From a virus, in IMG/VR virus record IMGVR_UViG_3300035180_001002, positions 1-44,942 of that record: a stretch of DNA of 44,942 nt; one strand, 5' to 3'. A program made the translations under genes and the position numbers. Shown here piece after piece: positions 1 to 8,553 of the stretch (position 1 is its first letter; each line of letters starts with the position of its first letter). The notes under the pieces were generated by a model, which worked only from the letters and a program-made list of their open reading frames with translations, did not search any database and had not been told where the DNA came from.

Positions 1-168
1 TGAGAACAAAGACGGTCAGATGTTGGAGGATCAGTAATGCCTCTCGTCCCATTCGACGGCCAGCCGATCGACACCAGTACGGCTGTTGCTCCGCCCCCGC
101 CTCCCCCGCCTCCCCCGCCTCCCCCGCCTCCCCCGACTCCCGGGGGTCCCCCCGCCCCGGTGTCAGCC
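1..168. repeat. Left copy of genome-end overlap (direct repeat)
   Basis: These 168 bases recur at the right end (44784-44942, 159 bases). The only difference is one 9-base unit (cctcccccg), present four times here and three times at the right end. Both copies hold the 3' end of one ejection-protein gene and the 5' end of the next, so joining the ends restores two intact genes. This is the signature of a circular or circularly permuted assembly. A true terminal repeat cannot be excluded. Confidence 0.95.
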
Positions 169-3100
169 AAATCAACCCTTGTCCCCTACGACCCCAACGC
201 AGCCGGTGATTCTGGTTCCGATGGGTTGACCAGGGGCAAGAAGATTCTCGGCGATTTCTGGGACTCATTGACCTCGGAAAGCCCCAAGGAGATCTTGGCT
301 CGTGGTCTAGGTCCGAATCTGGTCAAAGGCACTGCCCGCGTTTTCAATGAAGCCCGCAAAAAGCAGGGGCCTGAGGCACTCCAACTTCCTCCCCCTCCTG
401 AGGGCATGCGGTACACCACCGATCAAGAATATAAGGACACGGGCCGCGCTCTGATCAAGGTCGAGCAACCGAAGGAATTGTCACAAGTCTTGATGCAGGC
501 GAAGGATTTCGCGATCGCTCGGCCCGGGGCCACGGCGGCGGAGTTCATCAAGTCTATCGGGGCCGACCCAGAATTGCTGTTGCCGTTCGTCGGCGAGACC
601 GGACTGGCTACCAAGCTCAGCCAAGTGGTAGGCCGTCTAGGTAAGCTCGGGGGTACCGCTGGTAGGGTCCTCGGTAAGGGAATCGAAGGGGCTGCTCTCG
701 GGGCCGGTATATCGGGGGCTGACCAGTACTCGACGGGGCAGGGTGATGGTGCGGAGATAGCGTCCTCGGCGCTGATCACTGGCGCTCTATCGTCGTTCGT
801 CGGGCTCCGGGCGGGTCATATTCCAGCTGCTGAGCGCGCATCCGGTAAGATTTCGGATGCGACAGCCGGGGAAATCCTGAACAGGTACGCCGAAAAGACT
901 GGCGCAGAGCCCGACATCACCGTTGCTGATGTGAAGCGGATGATGCACGATGAACTGCACGGCGATGCAGACATCAAGGCTCGAGCGAGTGCCCAAAAGC
1001 TTCACGATATGGATGTGCCTGACGGAAAAGCCAAGAAGGCACTGGATAACCCACTGATCAAGCGCCATTACGATGAGATCACCGCCCGCCGCGAACAAGC
1101 GAAGCAGGCGTTCGAAGCTGATGCTAATGACCCGGCCAAGGCCCAAGCCGATCTTACCGCCCGCAAAGAGGAGTTGAAGCAGCAGCGGGCCAAGGAGCTT
1201 CAAGCGGTCAAGCAGCGCCAGATGGACGACGAGACCGCACTGAAGGCGAAGTGGGAGTACGAAGACGACCTGAACACCAAAAAGCAGGACGTCGAGAAAG
1301 CTTACCAGGTTGAATCCCTGTGGGGCGACCGGGCGACCCAAAAAGCCGAAGCCGCGAGCCGTGAGGCGCAACAGGCGAAGATCGATGAACTGGATAAGCT
1401 CGAACATAATCTACGCGGTGAACGGTCGCCACGTGGCCAATCGGGAAAGGCCGACCCTGAATTCCTGATGAAGCTGGCTATCCCCGGTGTCGGGGCTATC
1501 ATGGCCATGAAGTTGGTCGAGGAAGATAAAGTAGAGGCGGCGATTGCGGGTGGTCTGGGCGCTGCTGCATTGACCTACCTCCCCCGATACCTTGAATTCA
1601 TCCGCCGCGACTGGAAATCAGCGATGGCCGACACGGCTGGCGTCAGTATTGTGACGGGTCTGGGCGTTACTCTGGACAAGGATCACCCGGCTGAGGGTGC
1701 GATGCTCGGGATGTTGTACGGTGCGGGCAAGGTCCTCCCCAAGGCGATCGTCCCCCGCATCGGGAACATGAGCATTGACGACATCATCAATTTGCGGAAT
1801 GGCAGCATCGCCGCCCGTGAGCGTGAAGTCGCGAATGTGGCCTGGGCCATCAAGACGGCTGTACCGGACCCAGTTCGTCGTGAAGCTATTTCCCGTGCCC
1901 TGGAGAAGAATGACCTGTCCGCCCTGTCTGAGAATGAAGTGAAGGCGGCCCAGGCGTACCGCCACTTCACCGAGGGCATGGGGTCGATTGCGATGGAATC
2001 GGGAGTTCTGAAAGATCTGGTCGAGAATTACGTCACCCACGTAGTCGAGAAAGTCGGACTGCCGACCACCCGAATCGACGAGATCATGGACGAGTTGTTC
2101 GCGGGCGATGCCAGCAAGCGGACGGGGGCCAGCGGTTCCAGTCCCAAGACGCCATTCGCGAAAGAGCGTCGGTACGACACGTTCGAGGAACTGCAGAAAG
2201 CGCTTGAAGGCACTGATTCCCGCATCAAGACCATGGACATTGCCGATATCACCCAAATCTACGGCGAGAGCATGGGCCGGGCGGTCGAAAACAAGATCAT
2301 GATCGACAGCCTGAAGAGGGCAAAGGAACCGAAAGAGGGCGGCAGTCCATACATCGCCCCTTACGAATCGGCGCCCCCGGGATATATGACCATCAACAAC
2401 CCCCAAATGCGGGGGCTCATGATTCATCCGGATCTAGCCAAGCCGATGCAATTCGTCCTTGAAGGCAAGTCACACAACGACCTATTGTCGGGTGCAGTGG
2501 CGCTGGCCACCGCTCAAAAGCGTCTTGCGGTCGGGTTCTCTTTCTTCCACGCCGCGAACCTGGGTAACGCTTATATCGGCGCTTCTGGTACGAAGTCGGT
2601 CTTCGGCAGGCAGGCGATCGATGCCGCACTGAATGCTTACCGGAATGGCGGGGCGGGCGACACTATCGACATGTTGTTGAAGAATGGCTTGCGGGTCGAA
2701 CGTCCAATGGAAGTGGACCAAAACGCGTTGGCCCGGATCGGGGAATTGGCCGATTACGGCATCGAACGCGCCACCGGACTGAAAACCGCTGCGGGCGAAC
2801 GAACCCTCGGTAGCGTCGAACGGGTGCAACGCGAAGTATTTGATCGACTTACCTGGGACTACATGCACACCGGCATGAAGTTAGCAGTCGGTATGCGAGA
2901 ATTTGAACGGCTGACCCTGAAACACCCGGACGTACCGAAAGAGAAGATCGCCGCCCAAGTCGGTTCTTACGTGAACGACACCTTCGGCGGACTGGACTGG
3001 TATCGGGTCGCAACAGAGTCACAATCCCAACTGGGCCGCCGTGTTGGTCTTGCCGCATTGAACCCTCAGGCCCGCGTTTTCTTGCAACTCGGGATGTTCG

Positions 3101-3675
3101 CCCCTGACTGGACCCTTTCCACGTTCCGGGCGATGTACAAGGCATTGCCGGGGTCGACCGATCGGCCATTGACGAAGGAACTCCACCAGAAATACGTGAT
3201 GCGTACCGCCGCACTGTGGATGGTGGCGATGAACGGCCTGAACATGCAGACCTCCGGCCACCCGATCTGGGAGAACAAAGACCCAACTCGAATCGAGTTC
3301 AAAGACGGTACCGGCATGCAGATGGCGAAGCACGCCATGGAAGGCCCGGAATGGCTGTTGCACCCTAGGCAGACGGCGTTGAACAAATTGGGTGCGTTTA
3401 CCAAACTGCCATTTGAACTGGCTACCGGTAAAGAATATATCTCGGCGGATGGTGTTGCTCCGCCAATTGATTCACGGACTGGGCACATCATCAAGTCTAT
3501 GGCCCCGATTGCCATTTCTTCGACCGCCAACAGTGACTTGCCGGTCGAAGAGAAGATCAAGCGGTCGACGATGGGTGCGGTCGGTATGCCGATTTATGGT
3601 ATGACGGACGAGCAGAAGGCGGCGTCCCGCGAAGCCCGCAAAGAAGCGAAGAAGCGTAAGAAGGAACGGGAATGA
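37..3675 (+). CDS. Large internal virion / ejection protein (1212 aa)
   Basis: A 1212-residue protein, the last and largest of three consecutive ejection-type genes once the ends are joined. The N-terminus has 15 consecutive prolines (residues 19-33). Residues about 200-230 and 470-510 are Gly/Ala-rich, hydrophobic and possibly membrane-active, with a highly charged coiled-coil stretch between them (about 330-460). The C-terminal third has a block including NDTFGGLDW and LGMFAPDWTLST, which I recall from large podoviral internal and polyvalent proteins. The tail is Lys/Arg/Glu-rich. The start codon overlaps the upstream stop as TAATG, and GGAGG sits about 10 bases upstream. Late expression and injection with the DNA are inferred from position and size. 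No lytic transglycosylase motif was seen. Confidence 0.75.
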   Translation: MPLVPFDGQPIDTSTAVAPPPPPPPPPPPPPPPTPGGPPAPVSAKSTLVPYDPNAAGDSGSDGLTRGKKILGDFWDSLTSESPKEILARGLGPNLVKGTARVFNEARKKQGPEALQLPPPPEGMRYTTDQEYKDTGRALIKVEQPKELSQVLMQAKDFAIARPGATAAEFIKSIGADPELLLPFVGETGLATKLSQVVGRLGKLGGTAGRVLGKGIEGAALGAGISGADQYSTGQGDGAEIASSALITGALSSFVGLRAGHIPAAERASGKISDATAGEILNRYAEKTGAEPDITVADVKRMMHDELHGDADIKARASAQKLHDMDVPDGKAKKALDNPLIKRHYDEITARREQAKQAFEADANDPAKAQADLTARKEELKQQRAKELQAVKQRQMDDETALKAKWEYEDDLNTKKQDVEKAYQVESLWGDRATQKAEAASREAQQAKIDELDKLEHNLRGERSPRGQSGKADPEFLMKLAIPGVGAIMAMKLVEEDKVEAAIAGGLGAAALTYLPRYLEFIRRDWKSAMADTAGVSIVTGLGVTLDKDHPAEGAMLGMLYGAGKVLPKAIVPRIGNMSIDDIINLRNGSIAAREREVANVAWAIKTAVPDPVRREAISRALEKNDLSALSENEVKAAQAYRHFTEGMGSIAMESGVLKDLVENYVTHVVEKVGLPTTRIDEIMDELFAGDASKRTGASGSSPKTPFAKERRYDTFEELQKALEGTDSRIKTMDIADITQIYGESMGRAVENKIMIDSLKRAKEPKEGGSPYIAPYESAPPGYMTINNPQMRGLMIHPDLAKPMQFVLEGKSHNDLLSGAVALATAQKRLAVGFSFFHAANLGNAYIGASGTKSVFGRQAIDAALNAYRNGGAGDTIDMLLKNGLRVERPMEVDQNALARIGELADYGIERATGLKTAAGERTLGSVERVQREVFDRLTWDYMHTGMKLAVGMREFERLTLKHPDVPKEKIAAQVGSYVNDTFGGLDWYRVATESQSQLGRRVGLAALNPQARVFLQLGMFAPDWTLSTFRAMYKALPGSTDRPLTKELHQKYVMRTAALWMVAMNGLNMQTSGHPIWENKDPTRIEFKDGTGMQMAKHAMEGPEWLLHPRQTALNKLGAFTKLPFELATGKEYISADGVAPPIDSRTGHIIKSMAPIAISSTANSDLPVEEKIKRSTMGAVGMPIYGMTDEQKAASREARKEAKKRKKERE
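91..135 (+). repeat. Poly-proline tandem 9-base repeat
   Basis: Fifteen consecutive proline codons, built mainly of four cctcccccg units. The right-end copy (44874-44909) has one unit fewer, giving 12 prolines. The tract lies at residues 19-33 of the large ejection protein. Slippage during replication, population variation or an assembly error could each explain the length difference. Confidence 0.95.
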
Positions 3676-4979
3676 ACGTACTACTTGTTGATCGTGGTGG
3701 ATACATGCTCGACTTTGCCTTGCGCTGCAAGGCTGCGGGGCACGATGTCCGTTGGTTCCTTGGCAAATTCAAGGATGGAGTACGGAACCCCCAAGGGGAC
3801 GGCTTCGGATTGAACAAGGTCACGGCGTGGCACCCGTCGATGAAGTGGGCGGACCTGATCGTACTTCCCGACAACTCGGTATATATGGACGAACTGGAGC
3901 CATACCACCGGGCTGGGTACCCGATTTGGGGGCCGAATAAGGAAATCACCGAATGGGAAATGAACCGCGAGACCGGGGCTGAAGTCCTCCGGTCAGTCGG
4001 TATCAAGACCATCGAGTCGCACAAATTCAAGCGAATTCCTGAGGCCATGTCCTTCCTGATGGCGAACCCTCGGCGGTTTGTGTCGAAGGTGAACGACGAC
4101 AATGACTCCAAGGCTCTGAGCTACGTGGCCAAGTCGCCAAAAGACCTGATGTTCATGCTCCAGAAGTGGGGAAAGATGAAAGCCCTAAAGAGCGAGTTCA
4201 TCTTCCAAGAGTTCACCCCGGGTATCGAAGTCGCGGTCGGGGGCTGGTTCGGTCGTGATGGCTTCTCCAAGTACTTCCTGGAGAATTTCGAACATAAGAA
4301 GTTGATGAACGGGGAGATTGGCGTCAATACCGGCGAAATGGGTACCGTGCTGAAATACACGGAAAAGTCGGCTCTGGCTGAACACCTGCTCCGCCCCCTT
4401 GAAGGACATTTGTACCGTGCGAAATACAGTGGCTACATCGACGTTGCGGTCATCATCGCGAAAGACGGGACCCCGTATCCGTTGGAATTCACATCGCGTC
4501 CGGGGTGGCCCCTATTTGAGATCCAACAAGCGCTTCACCCCGATCCGTGCGCCTGGATGGCGAATTCGCTACACGGGATCGAATCCTTCCGTCCACTGAC
4601 GAAAGTGGCCACCGGGGTCGTCATTACGATGCCCGATTTCCCATTCTGTGCCGCCCCCCGGGCTGAGAAGATGGGGTTCCCCCTCTACGGGTGGGACAAG
4701 ATTCCCGGCAAGAACCTCCACCTATCACAGGTGATGATGGGCGAAGCCCCGGGTGATGACCTCAAGCCAGAGCCAATCCCGGTCACGATCGGTGAATGCG
4801 TCTGCACCATTTCAGGTACCGGCAACACGGTGTCCGAGTCCCAAGCTGCGGCTTACAAGAACGTGGACCGCATCGAGCTTCCGAATTCCCCGATGTACCG
4901 GACGGACATCGGGGATCGGATCAAGGACCAGCTTCCTGTACTTCAGAAGCACGGCTGGATGGAAGACTGGGAATACTAG
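3672..4979 (+). CDS. PurD-like ATP-grasp ligase (phosphoribosylamine-glycine ligase family)
   Basis: A 435-residue protein with the layout of GAR synthetase (PurD): an N-terminal nucleotide-type beta-alpha start (MNVLLVDRGG), a central ATP-grasp, and a C-terminal domain ending in a PurD-like YRTDIGDR (residues 409-416). Residues 217-224, GVNTGEMG, match the PurD GPNTGGMG loop, and LEFTSRPGWP (about 271-280) sits where PurD has its EFNCRFGDPE metal/ATP loop. In that loop Asn of the E-x-N metal pair is Thr and the following Asp-Pro-Glu is lost, so the substrate may differ from glycine plus phosphoribosylamine. It overlaps the ejection-protein stop as ATGA and is followed by the holin, so it is a late gene. 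A purine-pathway role fits a Z-genome phage, but that is inference. Confidence 0.75.
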   Translation: MNVLLVDRGGYMLDFALRCKAAGHDVRWFLGKFKDGVRNPQGDGFGLNKVTAWHPSMKWADLIVLPDNSVYMDELEPYHRAGYPIWGPNKEITEWEMNRETGAEVLRSVGIKTIESHKFKRIPEAMSFLMANPRRFVSKVNDDNDSKALSYVAKSPKDLMFMLQKWGKMKALKSEFIFQEFTPGIEVAVGGWFGRDGFSKYFLENFEHKKLMNGEIGVNTGEMGTVLKYTEKSALAEHLLRPLEGHLYRAKYSGYIDVAVIIAKDGTPYPLEFTSRPGWPLFEIQQALHPDPCAWMANSLHGIESFRPLTKVATGVVITMPDFPFCAAPRAEKMGFPLYGWDKIPGKNLHLSQVMMGEAPGDDLKPEPIPVTIGECVCTISGTGNTVSESQAAAYKNVDRIELPNSPMYRTDIGDRIKDQLPVLQKHGWMEDWEY

Positions 4980-4988
4980 GAGATAATC

Positions 4989-5474
4989 ATGTGGCTCACT
5001 TTACTCTCAATGCTCGGCGGCGGAGTCCTCCGCTTAGTCCCATTCGTGATAGATATCTTCAAGCAGAAGACGGACGCCGACCACGAATATCGAATGACCC
5101 AACTGCAATTGCAGATCGACCAAGCACGGGCTTCACAAGCCATCGATCTGGCCCACGCCCAAGCGTCGATCGCTTCAGCAGCCGGTGAAATGCAAGCATG
5201 GTCTGACGCTATAAAGGGCCAGTCCGAAAACACAGGCATTCATTGGGTTGATGCGGTCAGCAAGACAGTGCGGCCATTCTTGACCTATTATTGGTGCATC
5301 CTGCTGTACGGGTCAGCAAAAGCTATCCAGATCTGGGTTGCCATCCAAGAACATGTGACGCTATCGGCGCTGGTCCCTATTCTGGTGACCGCATTCGACC
5401 AGCAGGTCATTGCCGGCATGCTAGCTTTCTGGTTCGTCGACCGTGCTATCTCTAAGATGGCTGGAGACATCTGA
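4989..5474 (+). CDS. Holin-like membrane protein (three hydrophobic segments)
   Basis: A 161-residue protein with three hydrophobic stretches: residues about 3-24, about 95-118 (around RPFLTYYWCILLYG) and about 122-153. A charged, Gln/Ala-rich helix (about 30-65) separates the first two. This resembles the three-segment holin family of gene-transfer agents and many phages (the Pfam name I recall is GTA_holin_3TM), although I could not run a profile. A good Shine-Dalgarno site (TAGGAG) precedes the ATG. The stop overlaps the endolysin start as TGATG, the usual holin-endolysin coupling. Pore formation in the inner membrane at lysis is inferred from the neighbour. Confidence 0.7.
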   Translation: MWLTLLSMLGGGVLRLVPFVIDIFKQKTDADHEYRMTQLQLQIDQARASQAIDLAHAQASIASAAGEMQAWSDAIKGQSENTGIHWVDAVSKTVRPFLTYYWCILLYGSAKAIQIWVAIQEHVTLSALVPILVTAFDQQVIAGMLAFWFVDRAISKMAGDI

Positions 5475-5893
5475 TGGTGTCGCGGATACTGGTGGCGCTC
5501 ATAAAGCGCTTCGAAGGGTGTCGGCTCCACACATACCTGTGCCCCGCTGGAGTACCGACAGGGGGGTGGGGAAGTACCGGCCCGGATGTGAAATTGGGGC
5601 AGGTCTGGTCCCAAGAGTACGCCGATGCCCGGATGGAAAAGGATGCCATGACCTTCCAATCAGCGACCGTGATGATGTGCCCCACAGCGGACACTGAAGG
5701 CCGGGTTGCCGCGCTATCCGACTTCGCGTACAACCTCGGCTTAACCCGCTTAAAAGCATCGACCCTCCGTAAGAGGGTCTTGGCTCGGGACTGGAAGGGC
5801 GCCCGCGTCGAAATCAAGAAGTGGAATCGTGGCGGGGGTCGGGTGTTGAAGGGTTTGGTACTTCGCCGGGAGGCGGAGGCGAATCTTCTGTAG
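5474..5893 (+). CDS. Endolysin, GH24-type lysozyme (muramidase)
   Basis: A 139-residue lysozyme of the T4/P22 type, which cleaves the beta-1,4 bond between MurNAc and GlcNAc. The motif KRFEG (E14), CPAG (C23) and T29 in PTGGWGS reproduce the E-8-D/C-5-T catalytic spacing, with Cys in place of the usual Asp, as described for some phage lysozymes such as P1 Lyz. ALSDFAYNLG and LRRREAEANLL are typical of the C-terminal lobe. There is no signal peptide, so access depends on the holin encoded directly upstream (TGATG overlap). The last 80 bases overlap, tail to tail, a small gene on the other strand. Confidence 0.9.
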   Translation: MVSRILVALIKRFEGCRLHTYLCPAGVPTGGWGSTGPDVKLGQVWSQEYADARMEKDAMTFQSATVMMCPTADTEGRVAALSDFAYNLGLTRLKASTLRKRVLARDWKGARVEIKKWNRGGGRVLKGLVLRREAEANLL

Positions 5894-6014
5894 TCATTCC
5901 CCTGAGAGCGGGGCAGCTACAGCACGTTACCTCAAGCCGCACGGCTTCAAAGATAGGTAGGCACGGACACCCGTACATTTCTTTGCAAGTGTGCCCGCTT
6001 CCATCAATTGTCAT
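5814..6014 (-). CDS. Small Cys-rich protein, last gene of leftward arm
   Basis: A 66-residue reading frame. Its ATG lies 11 bases inside the 3' end of the primase-helicase gene and is preceded by a strong site, AAGGAGG, 6 bases upstream. The N-terminal half has six cysteines (around HTC, GCPC, CCSC), which suggests metal binding or disulfides. The C-terminal half is Pro/Ser/Thr-rich, and the last 80 bases are antisense to the endolysin gene. I do not recognise the family. The strong ribosome site is the main support; the antisense tail weakens it. Confidence 0.55.
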   Translation of the reverse strand: MTIDGSGHTCKEMYGCPCLPIFEAVRLEVTCCSCPALRGMTTEDSPPPPGEVPNPSTPDPRHDSTS

Positions 6015-8553
6015 GGTCGACCTCCTTCGGAAATCGAGTGGCCTTACTCGCCGCTTCCACGGCTGACCACATATGTTCAATAGCATGGCTCTTGAGGTCG
6101 TAGCAATAGGTATTCCCTTGCCAAGACTTGTTGGGGCGCTTCTTCTCGAACCCGATTTCCTTCAGGCACCGCAGAACCCGGGCGGTGTCGACTGAAGTCT
6201 GACGGGCGGTATCAATACCGAGGGTGATTCCCAGTATCGCACCGATCGAACCCAGTCGGACGAGGCTGTTGCCAGTGGGGACGCCATTTGCGTATTCAGG
6301 CACCATGTGCCATACCAACCCAAAGGCGTCCGGGTCGGTCATCGAGTACCGGATTTTTTCGAACCATGGTTCCGAGTTTTCGACTGAGATTTGCCTGGCG
6401 GCTTGCTCTTCGGCGACTTCTTCTCGGGGGACGGTGTACCAGTCTTCACCATTGTCGTAGGCTTCAACGGCTTCTGCCCAAAGCTGGTCGACATCTTGTT
6501 GGAGGAGATCAGTGCGGACTGGACCGCATTCTCCGACGATAGTTGGCCAGAAGCGGCGAGCGCCAGAGGCGTCTGCAATATACGGGGTACCTTGCTCGTT
6601 CGTTGTGCCGAGGAAGACACTCGTACGGGGATAAGCTCTCGTATCTCTTTCATATGCCAGCCTTTCGTCGTCTACCGTTGTTGTGAGTGTCGCCTTGAGC
6701 GACTCCGCGTCGGCTCGGCGCATCGTCGCCAATTCCGACATTTCCACGATCAGCTTGCCGATGATTGCCGATACCATGTCCTTCTTGCCGTTCGGCCCCC
6801 GCAGATGGCCCGAATACTCGGTGTAGAACTGTCCACCCAGAATGCGCGCAGCCCTGGACTTGCCGATACCCTGCTTGCCCTCAAAGATCAGCATATGGTC
6901 GGCCTGACAGCCGGGGTCGATGCCTCTGGCAGCCGCAGAAATCAGCCATTTGCGACCAATAGCGCGGGTATATGCGTTGTCGGCAGTTCCCATATAATGG
7001 GGCAACCAATCGTCGAGGCGTTTGACGCCATCCCACTTCTTCGCCTTGAGGTACGCCCTCAATGGGTTGCAGCGGTATTCCTCCGCCAGATGTTTGATCA
7101 CCTGACCGGCGTGGGTCTGCTTCACCCATGAATCACCCGCACTGTGAAATTTAATCATCAAAGAAATCTCGTCCGCCTCACAGGACCGGGGGCATTCCAC
7201 ATCACCAACTGGACCAATCCGGATGCGGTGATCAAAGTCGGCGATCCAATACATCGGAACTATTCCCTCCGCTTGAAGGGACCTGACCCGATTGATAATC
7301 CCAACGATGTTTCCTTTCTCATTGTTTTCGCCGATGGTTTCACGTAAAAACCGCCGCCGCTCAGTCTTGAGGAGGTCTTCAAGGAAAATGACGCGGGCTC
7401 GTGTGCATTCCTTCTTGAGGGTTTTGATAATGCCTGCAAGCTTTTTGCCGGTGGCGCTGGCTGACTGGATGAGTTCGGGGTCAATGTCATCTGAATCACC
7501 GTCACACCATTCTTTGAGACGGGCAAAGATGACGTCGGGATCTTTATACGTCGGGTCGATTTTTTCACGGAATTCCTTCCACCGATAGGCTGAACAGGAG
7601 TTGTGCAGGCACCGGAATATTGGGCGGTGATTGACCAGCCCAACCATCGGTTCCTTGTGGTTGTGGTCGAACGGGCAGGACGAAATCGTCCACTTCTGGC
7701 CTTCATTACCGAACATGGGGCGGGGGCCACTGACCACCGTCTGACCTCGGTCGGCCAGCCATTTCACCATGTCGGCGATGAATTCGCCGGTCATGTCCTT
7801 GAACTCGTCGGACTTCGCATCCCTCAGGGGGCGGGCGACGTTCTCGATTTGTTCGCGGGTGACGATCTCAATCGGATCAGGTATGCTTGTCAACTGGGCG
7901 ACCCGGTGCGGACGCTCCTCAGTTGATGACCCCTTCATGCTCAGAGTGCCGTAAATCTTCCAGACCCGGGATGCATTGAAGACCGATACGTCCACCGACA
8001 CCTTTTGGTCGGAGAAGATCGACGACAGCATCTTGGTCGCGTACTCAACATCAATTCTTGCCGCGTCATCATTCGGCATATCGATTCGGTACATCAAATG
8101 CCAGCCGTTCCCGCTGCATCCCTGCATGGGCTTCGGCCACCCGATGGTGGTCAGCCATTCAGCTAACTCCAGAGCGCGAACCCGAGCATTCTCTAGCTCA
8201 CCATCAGTTGAAGATATCCCCGTGGGGCGGACGGGATCGAAATCCAGGAGGAACCAACGTCGGCGCTCAATCTCGGCGTCGGTCGTGGTGACCTGTGAAA
8301 TCGCTATCTTGTTCTCCATCCGGGCCAACAAGGATGGCTGGACCGGGTTCACCGTCGCGTAGATCGACTGATGCTTGCCGTTCTCCTTCCCGATGAAGAT
8401 CGCCGCCTTGGCGGTGTCATTGAAATAGCCGCTAAGCGTACCCGCCTTGGTCTTGGGGATACGGACTTCGAATACTTCTCCAGGTTCGTGAATCTGGTCC
8501 AACACATTCTTGATCAGAATGGTCGGTTTCACATCTTTGTACGGACTGTCCAC
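6004..8553 (-). CDS. Primase-helicase: AEP PrimPol domain fused to VapE/D5-type helicase
   Basis: An 849-residue fusion. The N-terminal archaeo-eukaryotic primase-like domain shows the catalytic D-x-D (LLDFDP, D104/D106), SGNGWHLMYR (H152) and a third acidic site near residue 188. A Cys/His cluster near residues 295-330 (CPFDHNH, CLHNSC) looks like a zinc-binding stem. The C-terminal ATPase is of the virulence-associated E type: Walker A EGKQGIGKS at about 558-566, followed by acidic and arginine motifs (SELATMRRAD, GARRFWP). It should make primers and unwind DNA at the phage fork. The start is GTG with GGAG 8 bases upstream, and it overlaps the nuclease gene by 25 bases. PrimPol proteins occur in some Z-genome phages such as S-2L, in place of DpoZ; here both are present. 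Confidence 0.88.
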   Translation of the reverse strand: MDSPYKDVKPTILIKNVLDQIHEPGEVFEVRIPKTKAGTLSGYFNDTAKAAIFIGKENGKHQSIYATVNPVQPSLLARMENKIAISQVTTTDAEIERRRWFLLDFDPVRPTGISSTDGELENARVRALELAEWLTTIGWPKPMQGCSGNGWHLMYRIDMPNDDAARIDVEYATKMLSSIFSDQKVSVDVSVFNASRVWKIYGTLSMKGSSTEERPHRVAQLTSIPDPIEIVTREQIENVARPLRDAKSDEFKDMTGEFIADMVKWLADRGQTVVSGPRPMFGNEGQKWTISSCPFDHNHKEPMVGLVNHRPIFRCLHNSCSAYRWKEFREKIDPTYKDPDVIFARLKEWCDGDSDDIDPELIQSASATGKKLAGIIKTLKKECTRARVIFLEDLLKTERRRFLRETIGENNEKGNIVGIINRVRSLQAEGIVPMYWIADFDHRIRIGPVGDVECPRSCEADEISLMIKFHSAGDSWVKQTHAGQVIKHLAEEYRCNPLRAYLKAKKWDGVKRLDDWLPHYMGTADNAYTRAIGRKWLISAAARGIDPGCQADHMLIFEGKQGIGKSRAARILGGQFYTEYSGHLRGPNGKKDMVSAIIGKLIVEMSELATMRRADAESLKATLTTTVDDERLAYERDTRAYPRTSVFLGTTNEQGTPYIADASGARRFWPTIVGECGPVRTDLLQQDVDQLWAEAVEAYDNGEDWYTVPREEVAEEQAARQISVENSEPWFEKIRYSMTDPDAFGLVWHMVPEYANGVPTGNSLVRLGSIGAILGITLGIDTARQTSVDTARVLRCLKEIGFEKKRPNKSWQGNTYCYDLKSHAIEHMWSAVEAASKATRFPKEVDHDN

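Noticed and set aside
1-168. Reading the end repeat as a T7-like physical terminal repeat.
   Set aside because: A short overlap that falls inside two genes and differs by a simple-repeat unit is typical of assembly wrap-around. Coverage data would be needed to claim a true terminal repeat.
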